The notes below the pieces were generated by a model. The model worked only from the letters and a program-made list of their open reading frames with translations, did not search any database and had not been told where the DNA came from. 64,000 nucleotides of DNA from Pectobacterium parmentieri (GTDB lineage: Bacteria > Pseudomonadota > Gammaproteobacteria > Enterobacterales > Enterobacteriaceae). How positions within the stretch are numbered: the stretch's first letter is position 1; each line of letters opens with the position of its first letter. The stretch covers positions 1,612,001 to 1,676,000 of the forward strand of contig NZ_CP015749.1 in assembly GCF_001742145.1 (NCBI RefSeq), in the 5' to 3' direction. Of the stretch, positions 19,178 to 29,458 are shown piece after piece. The translations under genes were made by a program, and so were the position numbers.

Positions 19178-20815
19178 TTAATGCTTAATAATATAGAGAT
19201 CTTTCACCCGTATGTTATCCAACGGGTCTTTACCGGTAATACCACCGACATAAGGTTTGACCAACCGGGTATTCACGTAGTAATAGACCGGCACGATGAC
19301 GGCATCATTATCCAACTGTGATTCCGCCTGCTGGTAAACCTGCGCACGTTCCTCATCCGTTTTCGCCTGAACAGCTTGTGCCATCAGTTTGTCAAATGCT
19401 GCACTCTTATAATGACCCGTATTGTTGCTGCTGTCTGACAACATACTATTCAAGAATGACGTCGGTTCATTATAGTCTGCACACCATCCGGCTCGGGCGA
19501 CATCATATCCCCCTTGATGACGCGTGCTGAGATAGGTTTTCCACTCCTGATTCTCCAGCTTTGCGTTGACACCCAGATTCTGTTTCCAGACCGATGACGC
19601 CGCAATGGCCAGCTTTTTATGTAAATCTGACGAGTTATAGAGCAAATTAAACGTCAGCGGTTTCTCTGCCGTATAACCCGCTTCCGCCAGCAGTTTTTTC
19701 GCTTCTTCATTACGTTTCGCCTGTGGCCAGGTAAACCATTCTGGCGTATGCGCTTTCAGACCGTCGGTAAAAGGAGGGATATAGCCATAGGCAGGAATAT
19801 CGCCCTGATTTTTCACTTTATTGGTTAATATGTCCTGATCAAGTCCCATGCGCAGCGCAGTACGCACCCGCACATCGTTAAAGGGCGGTTTCTGGTTATT
19901 GATTTCGTAATAATAGGTGCAGAGGTAGGGATCGATGTTAACTTCTTGTGGGATTTCTTTTTTTAACTTCTGGAATAGTTCGATCGGTAATTTATTATGG
20001 GTGACATCAATTTCACCCGCGCGATAACGGTTAACATCCGTCACTTCAGACGCAATCGGCAGATAGGTGACCTGATTAATCACGGTCTTGGCGTTATCCC
20101 AATATTGGGTATTACGCTCCAGCACCAATTTCTCATTCACGACCCAAGATTTAAGACGATAAGCGCCATTTCCCACCCAGTTTTCCGGCTGGGTCCATTT
20201 ATCACCAAATTTCTCCACCGCGGCTTTGTTTACCGGGGACATGGACGAGTGATTCAGCAATTTATAAAAGTAAGGGATCGGTTCACTCAATGTGACTTCC
20301 AACGTATGGTCGTCGAGTGCTTTTACACCTAGCGTATCAGGCGATTTTTTACTGGCGATAATGTCATCAATATTCAACAGATGACCATATTGCAAATAGC
20401 TGGCATAAGGAGAAACGGTTTTCGGATCGGCCAGACGCTGCCAACTATAAACAAAATCCTGGGCGGTAACGGGTTCGCCATTTGACCACTTGGCATTTTT
20501 GCGTAAATGGAACGTCCAGACTTTAAAGTCGCTGCTTTCCCAACGCTCAGCTACGCCAGGAATCGGGTGTCCATCAGGATCGGAAATCACCAACCCTTCA
20601 TAGAGATCGCGCGCAACATTGGATTCCGGTGTACCTTCTATTTTATGCGGATCCAGTGATGACACTTCAGCGCCATTATTTCTCACCAGAACCTGTTCTT
20701 TCGCCAGCTCAACACCTGCGGGTACATTAGCAGCCTGGACATTCGCGCATGACGCCATCACTGCTGCGGCAATCATACTGGTAACAAAGCATCGTTTTGT
20801 TTTGCGAGTTTTCAC
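19178..20815 (-). CDS. oppA2: Second periplasmic oligopeptide-binding protein (OppA paralogue)
   Basis: A solute-binding family 5 protein strongly similar to the adjacent OppA over its whole length (SSLDPHKIEGTPESN, YSWQRLADPKTVSPYASYLQ, GWCADYNEPTSFLNSM, KDLYIIKH end). I prefer the GTG at 20815 (VKTRKTKRCFVTSM), because it gives a signal peptide the size of that of OppA ending VQA, and AGGGG lies 10 bases before it. An ATG at 20848 in frame is the alternative. Differences lie mainly in the mid-protein loops (for example LLNHSSMSPV against LPVYVAMSPV), so it may bind a different peptide set while using the same OppBCDF channel. Tandem duplication is the obvious origin. Confidence 0.93.
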   Translation of the reverse strand: MKTRKTKRCFVTSMIAAAVMASCANVQAANVPAGVELAKEQVLVRNNGAEVSSLDPHKIEGTPESNVARDLYEGLVISDPDGHPIPGVAERWESSDFKVWTFHLRKNAKWSNGEPVTAQDFVYSWQRLADPKTVSPYASYLQYGHLLNIDDIIASKKSPDTLGVKALDDHTLEVTLSEPIPYFYKLLNHSSMSPVNKAAVEKFGDKWTQPENWVGNGAYRLKSWVVNEKLVLERNTQYWDNAKTVINQVTYLPIASEVTDVNRYRAGEIDVTHNKLPIELFQKLKKEIPQEVNIDPYLCTYYYEINNQKPPFNDVRVRTALRMGLDQDILTNKVKNQGDIPAYGYIPPFTDGLKAHTPEWFTWPQAKRNEEAKKLLAEAGYTAEKPLTFNLLYNSSDLHKKLAIAASSVWKQNLGVNAKLENQEWKTYLSTRHQGGYDVARAGWCADYNEPTSFLNSMLSDSSNNTGHYKSAAFDKLMAQAVQAKTDEERAQVYQQAESQLDNDAVIVPVYYYVNTRLVKPYVGGITGKDPLDNIRVKDLYIIKH

Positions 20816-21810
20816 TTTATAAACGCCCCTGTCTTGATACAACGCCATACCGGACTCTATGCATAAAGATCGTCATCACATAGAGCAGAAAGAACGCCCA
20901 TTATCCAAATAAATCATAAGATTATTTTATGAGTATATAAAGAATAATAGGTCGACACTCGAAGCTATCAAAAGCAGACACATTCGCCAATATTTTTACA
21001 TTGATGTTGCTTAATTTTCTTCACTACGGCTCGATAAAATTTTATCACAACACGCCAAAACAATATTCAACCCTATGATAATCAATGTTTTTTGTTTTTA
21101 TTTTTAAATATTTTTTAAATATTCAGCAATTTATAGATTTTGAGCAAAAAAACATCGTAGTGAATTTCATCGTTTTAACAGCACAAAAATGATGACAATA
21201 GCTTACCTGTCCTCGTCATCATCTGACCAAAATGTTATTATTTTAACAATTTTATTACTAACGAAGCTCGATATTAGCCTTTCATTTCTCTGCTATTGAC
21301 TGCGTGCAAAATAACGCATTCGATTAAGATATAAGCACTATTTATACGACTACGTTTTATACGAACAGCTAGCTCTCAGTATTGACGCCACAACCGTCTC
21401 TTACCGCCCCGTTCTAGGTAGGAAAATCTCTGGTCATACTTGATTAATGATAATCACTATCAATACCAACGTGCTGAATGGTGTCAGCTTAAAGAAAATT
21501 CGATATTGATCACAAAAAAAGCACCCACAAATGGGTATGCTCATTCCATACGGTAATGAATGCGCAAATAATCTTAATTTTTACGTATTTTCAAAACAAT
21601 ATTTTAAAAATTTACGATATCAGCGATTACAGTATTTTAAAAAACAGCGATCGCGCCATAACCGTAGCTGACAAGCTCTTTGAGTCAATTGATGTGAAAT
21701 AGGCAGAGAAGAATAGCAAGGTAACGGAAACGCCCCCGTCTCGTTTATCTATACTGTTCTATCCGGCGAACAATTGACTGAAAGAGTTTAACATTTATCA
21801 GGAGAGCATT
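20816..21810. other. Long AT-rich regulatory region upstream of adhE and oppA2
   Basis: Almost 1 kb with no plausible ORF separates the divergent oppA2 and adhE. E. coli has ychE here, but I see no trace of it. The DNA is AT-rich with long T and A runs (21085-21125, 21590-21650) that may be H-NS-bound or curved. A strong Fur-like box lies at 21443-21461. The adhE ribosome site AGGAG is at 21801-21805. Confidence 0.6.
21443..21461. promoter_or_regulatory. Strong Fur-like box upstream of adhE
   Basis: ATTAATGATAATCACTATC matches the 19-base Fur consensus GATAATGATAATCATTATC at 16 of 19 positions. It is 350 bp before the adhE ATG and 628 bp before the oppA2 start. The controlled transcript is unknown; it could be adhE or an unseen small RNA. 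Confidence 0.6.
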
Positions 21811-24489
21811 ATGGCCGTAACCAACGTTGCTGAACTTAACGCATTGGTCGAAAGAGTAAGAAAGGCACAGCAGGAATTTGCCACTTACACTCAGGAACAA
21901 GTAGATAAGATCTTCCGCGCTGCTGCACTCGCTGCATCGGATGCCCGTATCCCACTGGCAAAAATGGCAGTTGCCGAATCCGGCATGGGGATAGTGGAAG
22001 ATAAAGTCATCAAAAACCACTTCGCATCCGAATACATTTATAACGCCTATCAGGATGAAAAAACCTGCGGCATTCTCTCTACTGATGACACTTTCGGTAC
22101 CATTACCATTGCAGAGCCTATTGGCCTGATTTGCGGTATTGTTCCCACCACCAACCCTACTTCTACCGCGATTTTTAAAGCGCTGATCAGCCTGAAGACC
22201 CGTAATGGAATTATCTTCTCTCCTCATCCGCGTGCAAAAAATGCGACCAATAAAGCCGCAGATATCGTGCTGCAAGCGGCAATTGCCGCAGGCGCACCGA
22301 AAGATATCATTGGCTGGATTGACCAGCCTTCTGTCGAGTTGTCTAACCAACTGATGCACCACCCGGATATCAACCTGATTCTGGCTACAGGTGGCCCAGG
22401 TATGGTGAAGGCCGCGTACAGTTCAGGTAAACCGGCAATCGGTGTAGGTGCCGGTAACACCCCCGTTGTCGTTGACGAAACTGCAGACATCAAGCGTGCC
22501 GTCGCCTCTATTTTGATGTCGAAAACCTTCGATAACGGTGTCATTTGTGCGTCCGAGCAGTCTGTCATCGTGGTAGACAGTGCCTATGATGCCGTGCGTG
22601 AGCGTTTTGCTACCCACGGCGGCTACATGCTGAAAGGCAAAGAACTTCATGCCGTACAGGGAATTCTGCTAAAAAACGGTTCACTGAATGCCGACATTGT
22701 GGGTCAACCAGCACCGAAAATTGCAGAAATGGCGGGTATCACCGTCCCAGCAAACACCAAAGTGCTGATTGGTGAGGTAACAGCCGTCGATGAATCCGAA
22801 CCGTTTGCCCATGAAAAACTTTCTCCGACACTGGCGATGTACCGTGCGAAAGACTTCAACGACGCCGTCATTAAAGCGGAAAAACTGGTAGCAATGGGTG
22901 GCATCGGTCACACATCCTGCCTGTATACCGATCAGGACAATCAGCCAGAACGCGTAAATCATTTCGGTAATATGATGAAAACGGCGCGCATCCTGATTAA
23001 TACTCCCGCTTCTCAGGGCGGTATCGGCGATCTCTACAACTTCAAACTCGCGCCGTCTCTGACGCTGGGCTGCGGCTCCTGGGGAGGAAACTCCATCTCC
23101 GAAAACGTCGGTCCGAAGCACTTGATCAACAAGAAAACGGTAGCCAAGCGAGCAGAGAATATGTTGTGGCATAAACTTCCCAAGTCTATTTATTTCCGTC
23201 GCGGCTCACTGCCAATCGCACTTGAAGAAGTCGCCTCCGATGGTGCAAAACGTGCATTTATCGTGACCGACCGTTTCCTGTTCAACAACGGTTACGTCGA
23301 TCAAATCACTTCCGTACTGAAACATCACGGACTGGAAACCAAGGTTTTCTTTGAAGTTGAAGCTGATCCGACACTGAGCATCGTGCGTAAAGGTGCAGAG
23401 CAAATGCACTCCTTCAAACCAGATGTGATTATTGCGCTGGGCGGAGGTTCGCCAATGGATGCGGCGAAGATCATGTGGGTAATGTATGAGCACCCGACGA
23501 CGCATTTCGAAGAGTTGGCACTGCGCTTTATGGATATCCGTAAACGTATCTACAAGTTCCCGAAAATGGGCGTCAAAGCCAAAATGGTGGCGATAACCAC
23601 CACATCTGGTACGGGTTCCGAGGTTACGCCGTTTGCCGTGGTGACGGACGATGCAACCGGGCAGAAATATCCGTTGGCAGACTATGCACTGACGCCAGAT
23701 ATGGCGATTGTTGATGCCAACCTGGTGATGAATATGCCGAAATCGCTGTGTGCATTTGGTGGGCTCGATGCCGTAACGCACTCGCTGGAAGCCTATGTTT
23801 CCGTGCTGGCAAACGAATATTCGGACGGCCAGGCGTTACAAGCGTTGAAATTACTAAAAGAGAATTTGCCAGACAGCTACCGTGATGGCGCAAAAAACCC
23901 AGTAGCCCGTGAGCGCGTGCATAACGCCGCAACGATTGCCGGTATCGCGTTTGCCAACGCCTTCCTCGGCGTCTGTCACTCAATGGCGCACAAGTTGGGC
24001 TCGGAGTTCCATATTCCGCACGGTCTGGCGAACGCCCTACTAATCTCAAACGTGATCCGCTATAACGCAAACGACAATCCGACCAAGCAGACGACGTTCA
24101 GCCAGTATGACCGCCCCCAGGCTCGCCGTCGTTACGCGGAAGTCGCTGACCACCTGCGTTTGACTGCCCCAAGCGATCGTACCGCGCAGAAAATCGAGAA
24201 ATTGCTGAACTGGTTGGAAGAAATAAAGACTGAGTTGGGGATCCCGACGTCCATCCGTGACGCTGGCGTACAGGAAGCCGATTTTCTGGCGAAGGTCGAT
24301 AAGTTGTCTGAAGATGCGTTCGACGATCAGTGTACTGGCGCTAACCCGCGCTATCCACTGATTTCCGAATTGAAACAAATTCTGCTGGATACTTACTATG
24401 GTCGTAAGTTTTCTGAAGACGTAAAAACAGAAGCGATTGAACCACCCGTAGCAAAAGCCGCCAAAACCAGTAAGAAAGCCGCACATTAA
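21811..24489 (+). CDS. adhE: Bifunctional aldehyde-alcohol dehydrogenase AdhE
   Basis: AdhE reduces acetyl-CoA to acetaldehyde and then to ethanol, regenerating NAD+ in fermentation, and forms long filaments (spirosomes). The N-terminal half (to about residue 440) is a CoA-acylating aldehyde dehydrogenase with Cys246 in NGVICASEQS. The C-terminal half (from about 450) is an iron-dependent alcohol dehydrogenase with GGGSPMDAAK, GTGSEVTPFAV and the iron ligands around GGLDAVTHSLEAY and GVCHSMAHKLG. The length of 892 matches E. coli (891). AGGAG precedes the ATG and a strong terminator follows. Confidence 0.98.
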   Translation: MAVTNVAELNALVERVRKAQQEFATYTQEQVDKIFRAAALAASDARIPLAKMAVAESGMGIVEDKVIKNHFASEYIYNAYQDEKTCGILSTDDTFGTITIAEPIGLICGIVPTTNPTSTAIFKALISLKTRNGIIFSPHPRAKNATNKAADIVLQAAIAAGAPKDIIGWIDQPSVELSNQLMHHPDINLILATGGPGMVKAAYSSGKPAIGVGAGNTPVVVDETADIKRAVASILMSKTFDNGVICASEQSVIVVDSAYDAVRERFATHGGYMLKGKELHAVQGILLKNGSLNADIVGQPAPKIAEMAGITVPANTKVLIGEVTAVDESEPFAHEKLSPTLAMYRAKDFNDAVIKAEKLVAMGGIGHTSCLYTDQDNQPERVNHFGNMMKTARILINTPASQGGIGDLYNFKLAPSLTLGCGSWGGNSISENVGPKHLINKKTVAKRAENMLWHKLPKSIYFRRGSLPIALEEVASDGAKRAFIVTDRFLFNNGYVDQITSVLKHHGLETKVFFEVEADPTLSIVRKGAEQMHSFKPDVIIALGGGSPMDAAKIMWVMYEHPTTHFEELALRFMDIRKRIYKFPKMGVKAKMVAITTTSGTGSEVTPFAVVTDDATGQKYPLADYALTPDMAIVDANLVMNMPKSLCAFGGLDAVTHSLEAYVSVLANEYSDGQALQALKLLKENLPDSYRDGAKNPVARERVHNAATIAGIAFANAFLGVCHSMAHKLGSEFHIPHGLANALLISNVIRYNANDNPTKQTTFSQYDRPQARRRYAEVADHLRLTAPSDRTAQKIEKLLNWLEEIKTELGIPTSIRDAGVQEADFLAKVDKLSEDAFDDQCTGANPRYPLISELKQILLDTYYGRKFSEDVKTEAIEPPVAKAAKTSKKAAH

Positions 24490-24527
24490 CACTCCGGCAA
24501 TGACTGCCTTAAGCTATCTCTTTTTTA

Positions 24528-24559
24528 TACCCAACCCTCTAAGGGTTGGGTATTTTTTA
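24528..24559 (+). terminator. adhE terminator
   Basis: An 11-bp stem (TACCCAACCCT and its complement) with a 3-base loop is followed by seven bases of mainly T. It lies 38 bases after the adhE stop. Confidence 0.92.
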
Positions 24560-24613
24560 TTGTGGAGATCTAACGCAAGTGCATCTTAGGACGCCAGTTT
24601 ATTAATACGGTTA

Positions 24614-25219
24614 TTAACCACCTAACTCGCTTTCCTTACGGATTAATCCCAGAGCAATCTTATAATGCTTACGGCATACGGAAACATAACTTTCATTACC
24701 GCCAATAACGACCTGTTCCCCTTCGTGGACAGCATTACCCTGCGCATCTAACCGCAATACACAGTTAGCTTTACGTCCGCAATGACAGACCGTTTTTAAC
24801 TCGATCAACTTATCAGCCCACGCCAATAAATAGTGACTACCAGAAAACAAATCGCCACGAAAGTCAGTACGCAACCCGTAACACAATACCGGGATATCTA
24901 ATTGGTCTACGACATCGGAAAGCTCACTCACCTGCTCACGGGTTAAAAATTGACATTCGTCAATTAATACACAATCTACAGGTTGAGTACGGTGCTCTTT
25001 CTCCAGCAATCCAAATAAAGATGTCTGCGGATTAAACAATAATGCCGGAGAAGAAAGACCAATCCGTGAACTTACTATCCCCACACCGTGCCGATTATCT
25101 ATTTCTGCAGTGAACACCAGCGTGCGCATCCCGCGTTCCTGGTAGTTATATGATGACTGCAATAGCGCCGTCGATTTCCCTGCGTTCATTGCAGAATAAT
25201 AAAAATAAAGTTGAGCCAC
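24614..25219 (-). CDS. tdk: Thymidine kinase
   Basis: Phosphorylates thymidine to dTMP in pyrimidine salvage. The 201-residue protein has the P-loop [12 protein letters not shown] near the N-terminus, the Walker B-like [12 protein letters not shown], and a C-terminal zinc site with CHCG and CRKHY. Gene order adhE-tdk-hns matches E. coli. Confidence 0.97.
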   Translation of the reverse strand: MAQLYFYYSAMNAGKSTALLQSSYNYQERGMRTLVFTAEIDNRHGVGIVSSRIGLSSPALLFNPQTSLFGLLEKEHRTQPVDCVLIDECQFLTREQVSELSDVVDQLDIPVLCYGLRTDFRGDLFSGSHYLLAWADKLIELKTVCHCGRKANCVLRLDAQGNAVHEGEQVVIGGNESYVSVCRKHYKIALGLIRKESELGG

Positions 25220-25612
25220 TCAGCTACTCCAAAAGGCAGGCTATATGATCTTCATGTCGTAAGCGCTTATTGTAACAACTCGTCTTCACGCTGTGCAATG
25301 GGCTATTCCTCGACTACAGCTTGTCCATTCGCTGACCACCGACAACCTGTATGATAAAAGATATAAACATCTCTTATAACAACGGCGCTGCGTCAATAAG
25401 CCATTCTCCGTCATATGCGCTAGGGAAAAGGCATACCAAATGTATTTTTTTGATAACCAGAAAGTATTTATATTTATGTAACATACGATGTGAATTTTGT
25501 TTTAAAAATGACGTTTTTTAACAAACTTACAAATCTGACTATTGCAGAAAAGAAAATAGCACTCTATTATCACACTACACGCCACCAATAATATTAATTT
25601 GAGATTATCACA
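25220..25612. other. Divergent tdk / hns intergenic region
   Basis: About 390 bases of AT-rich DNA with no coding character. It contains a likely hns promoter at 25542-25570. The AT-rich tract at 25440-25540 would suit H-NS autorepression, which is known in E. coli. Confidence 0.5.
25542..25570 (+). promoter_or_regulatory. Putative hns promoter
   Basis: TTGCAG and TATTAT are separated by 17 bases and lie about 45 bases before the hns ATG. The fit to a sigma-70 promoter is good. Confidence 0.6.
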
Positions 25613-26020
25613 ATGAGCGAAGCACTAAAAATTCTTAACAACATCCGTACTCTGCGTGCCCAGGCTAGAGAATGTACCCTGGATACTTTAGAAGAAATGC
25701 TGGAAAAACTGGAAGTCGTGGTTAATGAACGCCGCGAAGAAGATAGCCAGGTTCAGGCTGAAGTTGAAGAACGTGCGCGTAAATTGCAACAATATCGCGA
25801 GATGCTGATTGCCGATGGTATTGACCCTAACGAATTATTCCAGTCTTTAGGTTCAGTGAAAGTTGCAGGTAAAAGCAAACGCGCTGCCCGTCCTGCAAAA
25901 TATCAATACACTGACGAAAACAACGAAGTTAAAACCTGGACTGGTCAAGGTCGTACACCAGCAGTGATCAAAAAAGCAATCGAAGAGCAAAACAAGTCTT
26001 TAGACGATTTCCTGCTGTAA
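25613..26020 (+). CDS. hns: Nucleoid-associated silencer H-NS
   Basis: A 135-residue global silencer that coats AT-rich and horizontally gained DNA. The N-terminal coiled-coil oligomerisation region (about residues 1-65) and a second dimer site are followed by a linker with basic residues ([15 protein letters not shown]) and the DNA-binding domain with the AT-hook-like TWTGQGRTP motif. The end DDFLL is shorter than that of E. coli by two residues. A strong terminator follows. Confidence 0.98.
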   Translation: MSEALKILNNIRTLRAQARECTLDTLEEMLEKLEVVVNERREEDSQVQAEVEERARKLQQYREMLIADGIDPNELFQSLGSVKVAGKSKRAARPAKYQYTDENNEVKTWTGQGRTPAVIKKAIEEQNKSLDDFLL

Positions 26021-26042
26021 TTGTCTATAAACACCGAATACT

Positions 26043-26074
26043 AAAAACCCCCGATAGCTATCGGGGGTTTTTAT
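26043..26074 (+). terminator. hns terminator
   Basis: The stem CCCCCGATAG with its complement, preceded by A's and followed by TTTTTAT, lies 22 bases after the hns stop. The A-run would also allow termination on the minus strand. Confidence 0.92.
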
Positions 26075-26120
26075 TTGATAATACCACTACGAAAAGAAAG
26101 CAGATGGGTTGCCGTTTTGG

Positions 26121-26152
26121 TTGCTCTCTGCTTTTTTGTAAACAGAGAGCAA
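26121..26152 (-). terminator. Inverted repeat at the 3' end of galU
   Basis: TTGCTCTCTG and its exact complement flank a 12-base loop 14 bases beyond the galU stop. There is no T-run on the minus strand, so its termination strength is doubtful. Confidence 0.4.
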
Positions 26153-26165
26153 TAATTACCCTCTG

Positions 26166-27077
26166 TTATTTTTCTTCTGCGTCAATCGTTTCCTGCAACC
26201 ATTGCGCGAACTCCTGGCCTAACCCGTCATGGCGTAAACCATATTCTACGAATGCCTGCATATAGCCTAGTTTATTACCACAGTCATGGCTCACACCTTT
26301 CAGGTGATACGCTTCTACCGTTTCTTTTTCCATCAGCATCGCAATGGCATCGGTCAACTGAATTTCATTACCTGCGCCTGGCGGCGTTTTCTCCAGCAGC
26401 GGCCAAATATCAGCAGAGAGCACATAACGGCCAACGACGGCTAAATTAGACGGTGCTTCGGAAGCTTTAGGTTTCTCAACTACGCCAACCATAGGGACGC
26501 TATCCCCTGCTTTTAATTCCACACCTTTGCAATCAACCACACCGTAGCTACTTACATTTTCAACTGGCTCAACCATAATTTGGCTGTGACCTGTAGTAGA
26601 GAAACGCTGCAGCATTTCGCTCAGGTTATCTTTCTTCAGATCGGATTCATATTCATCAATAATCACATCCGGCAGAATAACCGCGACAGGTTCATCCCCA
26701 ACTAACGGGTGCGCGCACAATACAGCATGGCCCAACCCTTTCGCTAATCCCTGACGTACTTGCATAATGGTAACGTGTTTAGGACAGATGGATTGAATTT
26801 CCTCCAATAGCTGACGTTTAACACGCTTTTCCAAAATGGCTTCCAGTTCAAAACTGGTATCGAAATGGTTTTCAATAGAATTCTTCGATGAGTGTGTAAC
26901 CAAAATAATTTCATTAATTCCTGCGGCGATACACTCATTAACAACATATTGAATCAGCGGTTTATCTACCAACGGCAGCATTTCTTTAGGAATGGCTTTG
27001 GTGGCAGGCAGCATACGCGTCCCTAATCCAGCAACCGGTATGACCGCTTTTTTTACTTTTTTATTCACAATAGACAT
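26166..27077 (-). CDS. galU: UTP-glucose-1-phosphate uridylyltransferase GalU
   Basis: Makes UDP-glucose from UTP and glucose 1-phosphate, feeding lipopolysaccharide, osmoregulated glucan and galactose metabolism. The N-terminal nucleotide motif [22 protein letters not shown] and the later VEKP and [11 protein letters not shown] segments identify it. The length is 303 residues, as usual. It is convergent with hns, as in E. coli. Confidence 0.97.
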   Translation of the reverse strand: MSIVNKKVKKAVIPVAGLGTRMLPATKAIPKEMLPLVDKPLIQYVVNECIAAGINEIILVTHSSKNSIENHFDTSFELEAILEKRVKRQLLEEIQSICPKHVTIMQVRQGLAKGLGHAVLCAHPLVGDEPVAVILPDVIIDEYESDLKKDNLSEMLQRFSTTGHSQIMVEPVENVSSYGVVDCKGVELKAGDSVPMVGVVEKPKASEAPSNLAVVGRYVLSADIWPLLEKTPPGAGNEIQLTDAIAMLMEKETVEAYHLKGVSHDCGNKLGYMQAFVEYGLRHDGLGQEFAQWLQETIDAEEK

Positions 27078-27282
27078 AAACAGCCTCTTATATACCGTTC
27101 AAATAATGAACTTTATTTATCTAAACAAGATAACCGATGGAGTATAACGACTTTAACAAGGGTGCGCTTGTCCCAACGTTACCGTTCAATAAAAATAAGA
27201 TAACTCCCTACATAGTAGGAAATAAAAAATAATACCAAAAGTAGGTATTAACCAAAATCAACGCCCGCTTCGTGCTATCAGA

Positions 27283-28299
27283 CTATTCCGTCGTCAGCAT
27301 GAGCCGCAAACGACCGCCACCGCCCCATATCTGACATTGCCATGTTTCACACTGATAATTAAGCTGATTGAGATAGGCTCCCTCAAGCGTTCCTAAAGGG
27401 ACGCCGCTATTCAATACGACCTGTTGCTCGTTAACATTTAGCGTAGCGTTTAGCCCAGCGGAGATCAGTATCAGTTGTTTCAATGGCCGATGGTAATACC
27501 CCACAAGCAAAGGAAAACGACCATCAAGGCTCGCCTGTCGCAGCAATTGGTTTACCTGCTTTAATAACGTCGGCAAATACGGTAAACGGTGTTGCTGATC
27601 GACCAAATGTTCCTGAAGCAATCCATTGAACAACGTCCGAAGCAGTAACGCTGCCAGCGTCCCATTATTATTGACGCCCTGAGTGACATCAAGGCAATAG
27701 AACGCTAATTCAGTCTCGGAAAGCGCAGCGATATCCAACACCAGTCCCGGTTGTTCCGCAGTCGTCAATTGACGGTAGTTAACGCGGCAGCGAGCAAGTG
27801 TTTGCTGAACGGGCGGCTGTAGTTGAGCGAGCAGTTTGGTTATTGCTTCAGGTGATTGATTGAGAGAATCCATATCCTGCATCAGTTGATCCAACTCATT
27901 AAGCTGTGAGGTGAACATGTCAGGATAAAGGCAGGACATCACAGCGTCACGCAATCGTGTGTAATCACGAATAGGTTTAAGCAGCACGTCCTGGACACCG
28001 AGACGCAAGACTTTAGCGATATCCGCCATCTGACTGGTTGCAGAAATGACCAGTATTGGCGTGTCGCTATCCTTCAAACGCAGGCATTCGAGGAACTCGA
28101 TCCCTCCCATCATCGGCATTTTCAAATCGCAAATCATTAAATCAGGGTGGTAATGCTCAAGAATACTTAGCGCATCTAATCCATTAATCGCCTCCCGAAC
28201 CGAAGCCCCAAGAGAAGTCAGATAACCAGCGAGCACAGATCGAAAAACGGCCTCGTCATCAATGACTAAAATATGCTTACCCGCTAGTGGTTGTTCCAT
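27283..28299 (-). CDS. rssB: Response regulator RssB (RpoS recognition factor)
   Basis: RssB is the adaptor that delivers the stationary-phase sigma factor RpoS to ClpXP. The receiver domain (residues 1 to about 125) has Asp14-Asp15, phospho-acceptor Asp58 in MICDLKMPMMGG and Lys108-type LLKPI. The C-terminal half is a degenerate PP2C-like domain, as in E. coli RssB (337 residues; here 338). It lies between galU and rssA. Confidence 0.95.
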   Translation of the reverse strand: MEQPLAGKHILVIDDEAVFRSVLAGYLTSLGASVREAINGLDALSILEHYHPDLMICDLKMPMMGGIEFLECLRLKDSDTPILVISATSQMADIAKVLRLGVQDVLLKPIRDYTRLRDAVMSCLYPDMFTSQLNELDQLMQDMDSLNQSPEAITKLLAQLQPPVQQTLARCRVNYRQLTTAEQPGLVLDIAALSETELAFYCLDVTQGVNNNGTLAALLLRTLFNGLLQEHLVDQQHRLPYLPTLLKQVNQLLRQASLDGRFPLLVGYYHRPLKQLILISAGLNATLNVNEQQVVLNSGVPLGTLEGAYLNQLNYQCETWQCQIWGGGGRLRLMLTTE

Positions 28300-28415
28300 C
28301 AGTACCCCTTACTTCAAACACCAAATAATCACACCTGCTTTAGCACCAGTACATCAGGTAGTCGGCACACTATTCGCTCTTAAGTGCATGCGTTCTTAAC
28401 AACATGCGCTCTTCA

Positions 28416-29327
28416 CTACAATTCTGTCGCTAACGGCAAGAGTTCATCACGCATCTTTGCTACTGCTTTATAACCCGCCTCAATCGCCTCCTGCGCCCGG
28501 TGAAAATCTAACGTAGCGATCTGGGGACAATATGGCTGTAGCAAGACGTCAGGTGGATCGCCCGCCATTCTCGTCATCTTTAACCGATTTTCCAGAATCT
28601 GTATCGATGTACTCATTATCTCCATTGCCGTGGGTGAGCTTTCTGCTGACTGACGTCGGCCTCTTAATAAACGCTCCCGAATCCTACTACGCCAATCTTG
28701 CGAAACATGCTCCATATCAATGTCAACCTCTGACGCCGTTGGTTTAATCGATAGCAGATCCTGATGATTAAGGCTAGCATCGTGCTGGAGATCAACAGCA
28801 ATCACGATATCAGCCCCCATTGCCCGCGCCAGAGAAACGGGAACAGGATTAACCACCGCGCCGTCCACCAGCCAGTAATCGTTAAATCGAACGGGGGATA
28901 ACAAGCCAGGCATACTGCAAGACGCCCGCATTGCCTGGTGTAAATCGCCTTCTGTCAGCCAGAGTTCACGCCCCGTGCTGAGATTTGTCGTCACCACGCC
29001 ATATTTGATAGCACAGTCTTCAATCTGTGTTGTATGTAACAAATGCTTCACACTATTGAAGACACGATCGCCACGCAACAAACTGCCACGCTGCCAGGAA
29101 AGATCCATCAACCGAATCACATCCCAGTAACCAAACCCTCTCACCCACTGCTCCATTGAGGACAAATTATTTGTCGCATATGCCGCGCCAACCAGCGCGC
29201 CAATAGAACAACCCGCGACAACATCAACGTCTATCCCTAGTTCTGCTAACGCATTAAACACCCCAATATGCGCCCATCCTTTCGCCGCCCCAGATCCCAA
29301 GGCTATGCCAATCTTTTTCCGTTGCAT
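28416..29327 (-). CDS. rssA: Patatin-like phospholipase RssA
   Basis: A 303-residue patatin-family serine hydrolase. The oxyanion motif GSGAAKGWAH, the nucleophile Ser41 in GCSIG and the dyad Asp in VDGAVVNPVP are intact. Its substrate is unknown. It is located upstream of rssB on the same strand with 116 bp between, as in E. coli. Confidence 0.95.
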   Translation of the reverse strand: MQRKKIGIALGSGAAKGWAHIGVFNALAELGIDVDVVAGCSIGALVGAAYATNNLSSMEQWVRGFGYWDVIRLMDLSWQRGSLLRGDRVFNSVKHLLHTTQIEDCAIKYGVVTTNLSTGRELWLTEGDLHQAMRASCSMPGLLSPVRFNDYWLVDGAVVNPVPVSLARAMGADIVIAVDLQHDASLNHQDLLSIKPTASEVDIDMEHVSQDWRSRIRERLLRGRRQSAESSPTAMEIMSTSIQILENRLKMTRMAGDPPDVLLQPYCPQIATLDFHRAQEAIEAGYKAVAKMRDELLPLATEL

Positions 29328-29458
29328 AATTGCTCCATCCCCTTCATTTTAGCGCACATTGCTAGACGTAGAGTTTCTTAGGTAACATATCGGCATCCCG
29401 CATAAGGATCTGTTTATTATTTATCAGTTTTTATCTTAAATTTTCTTCAGGAGACGTT

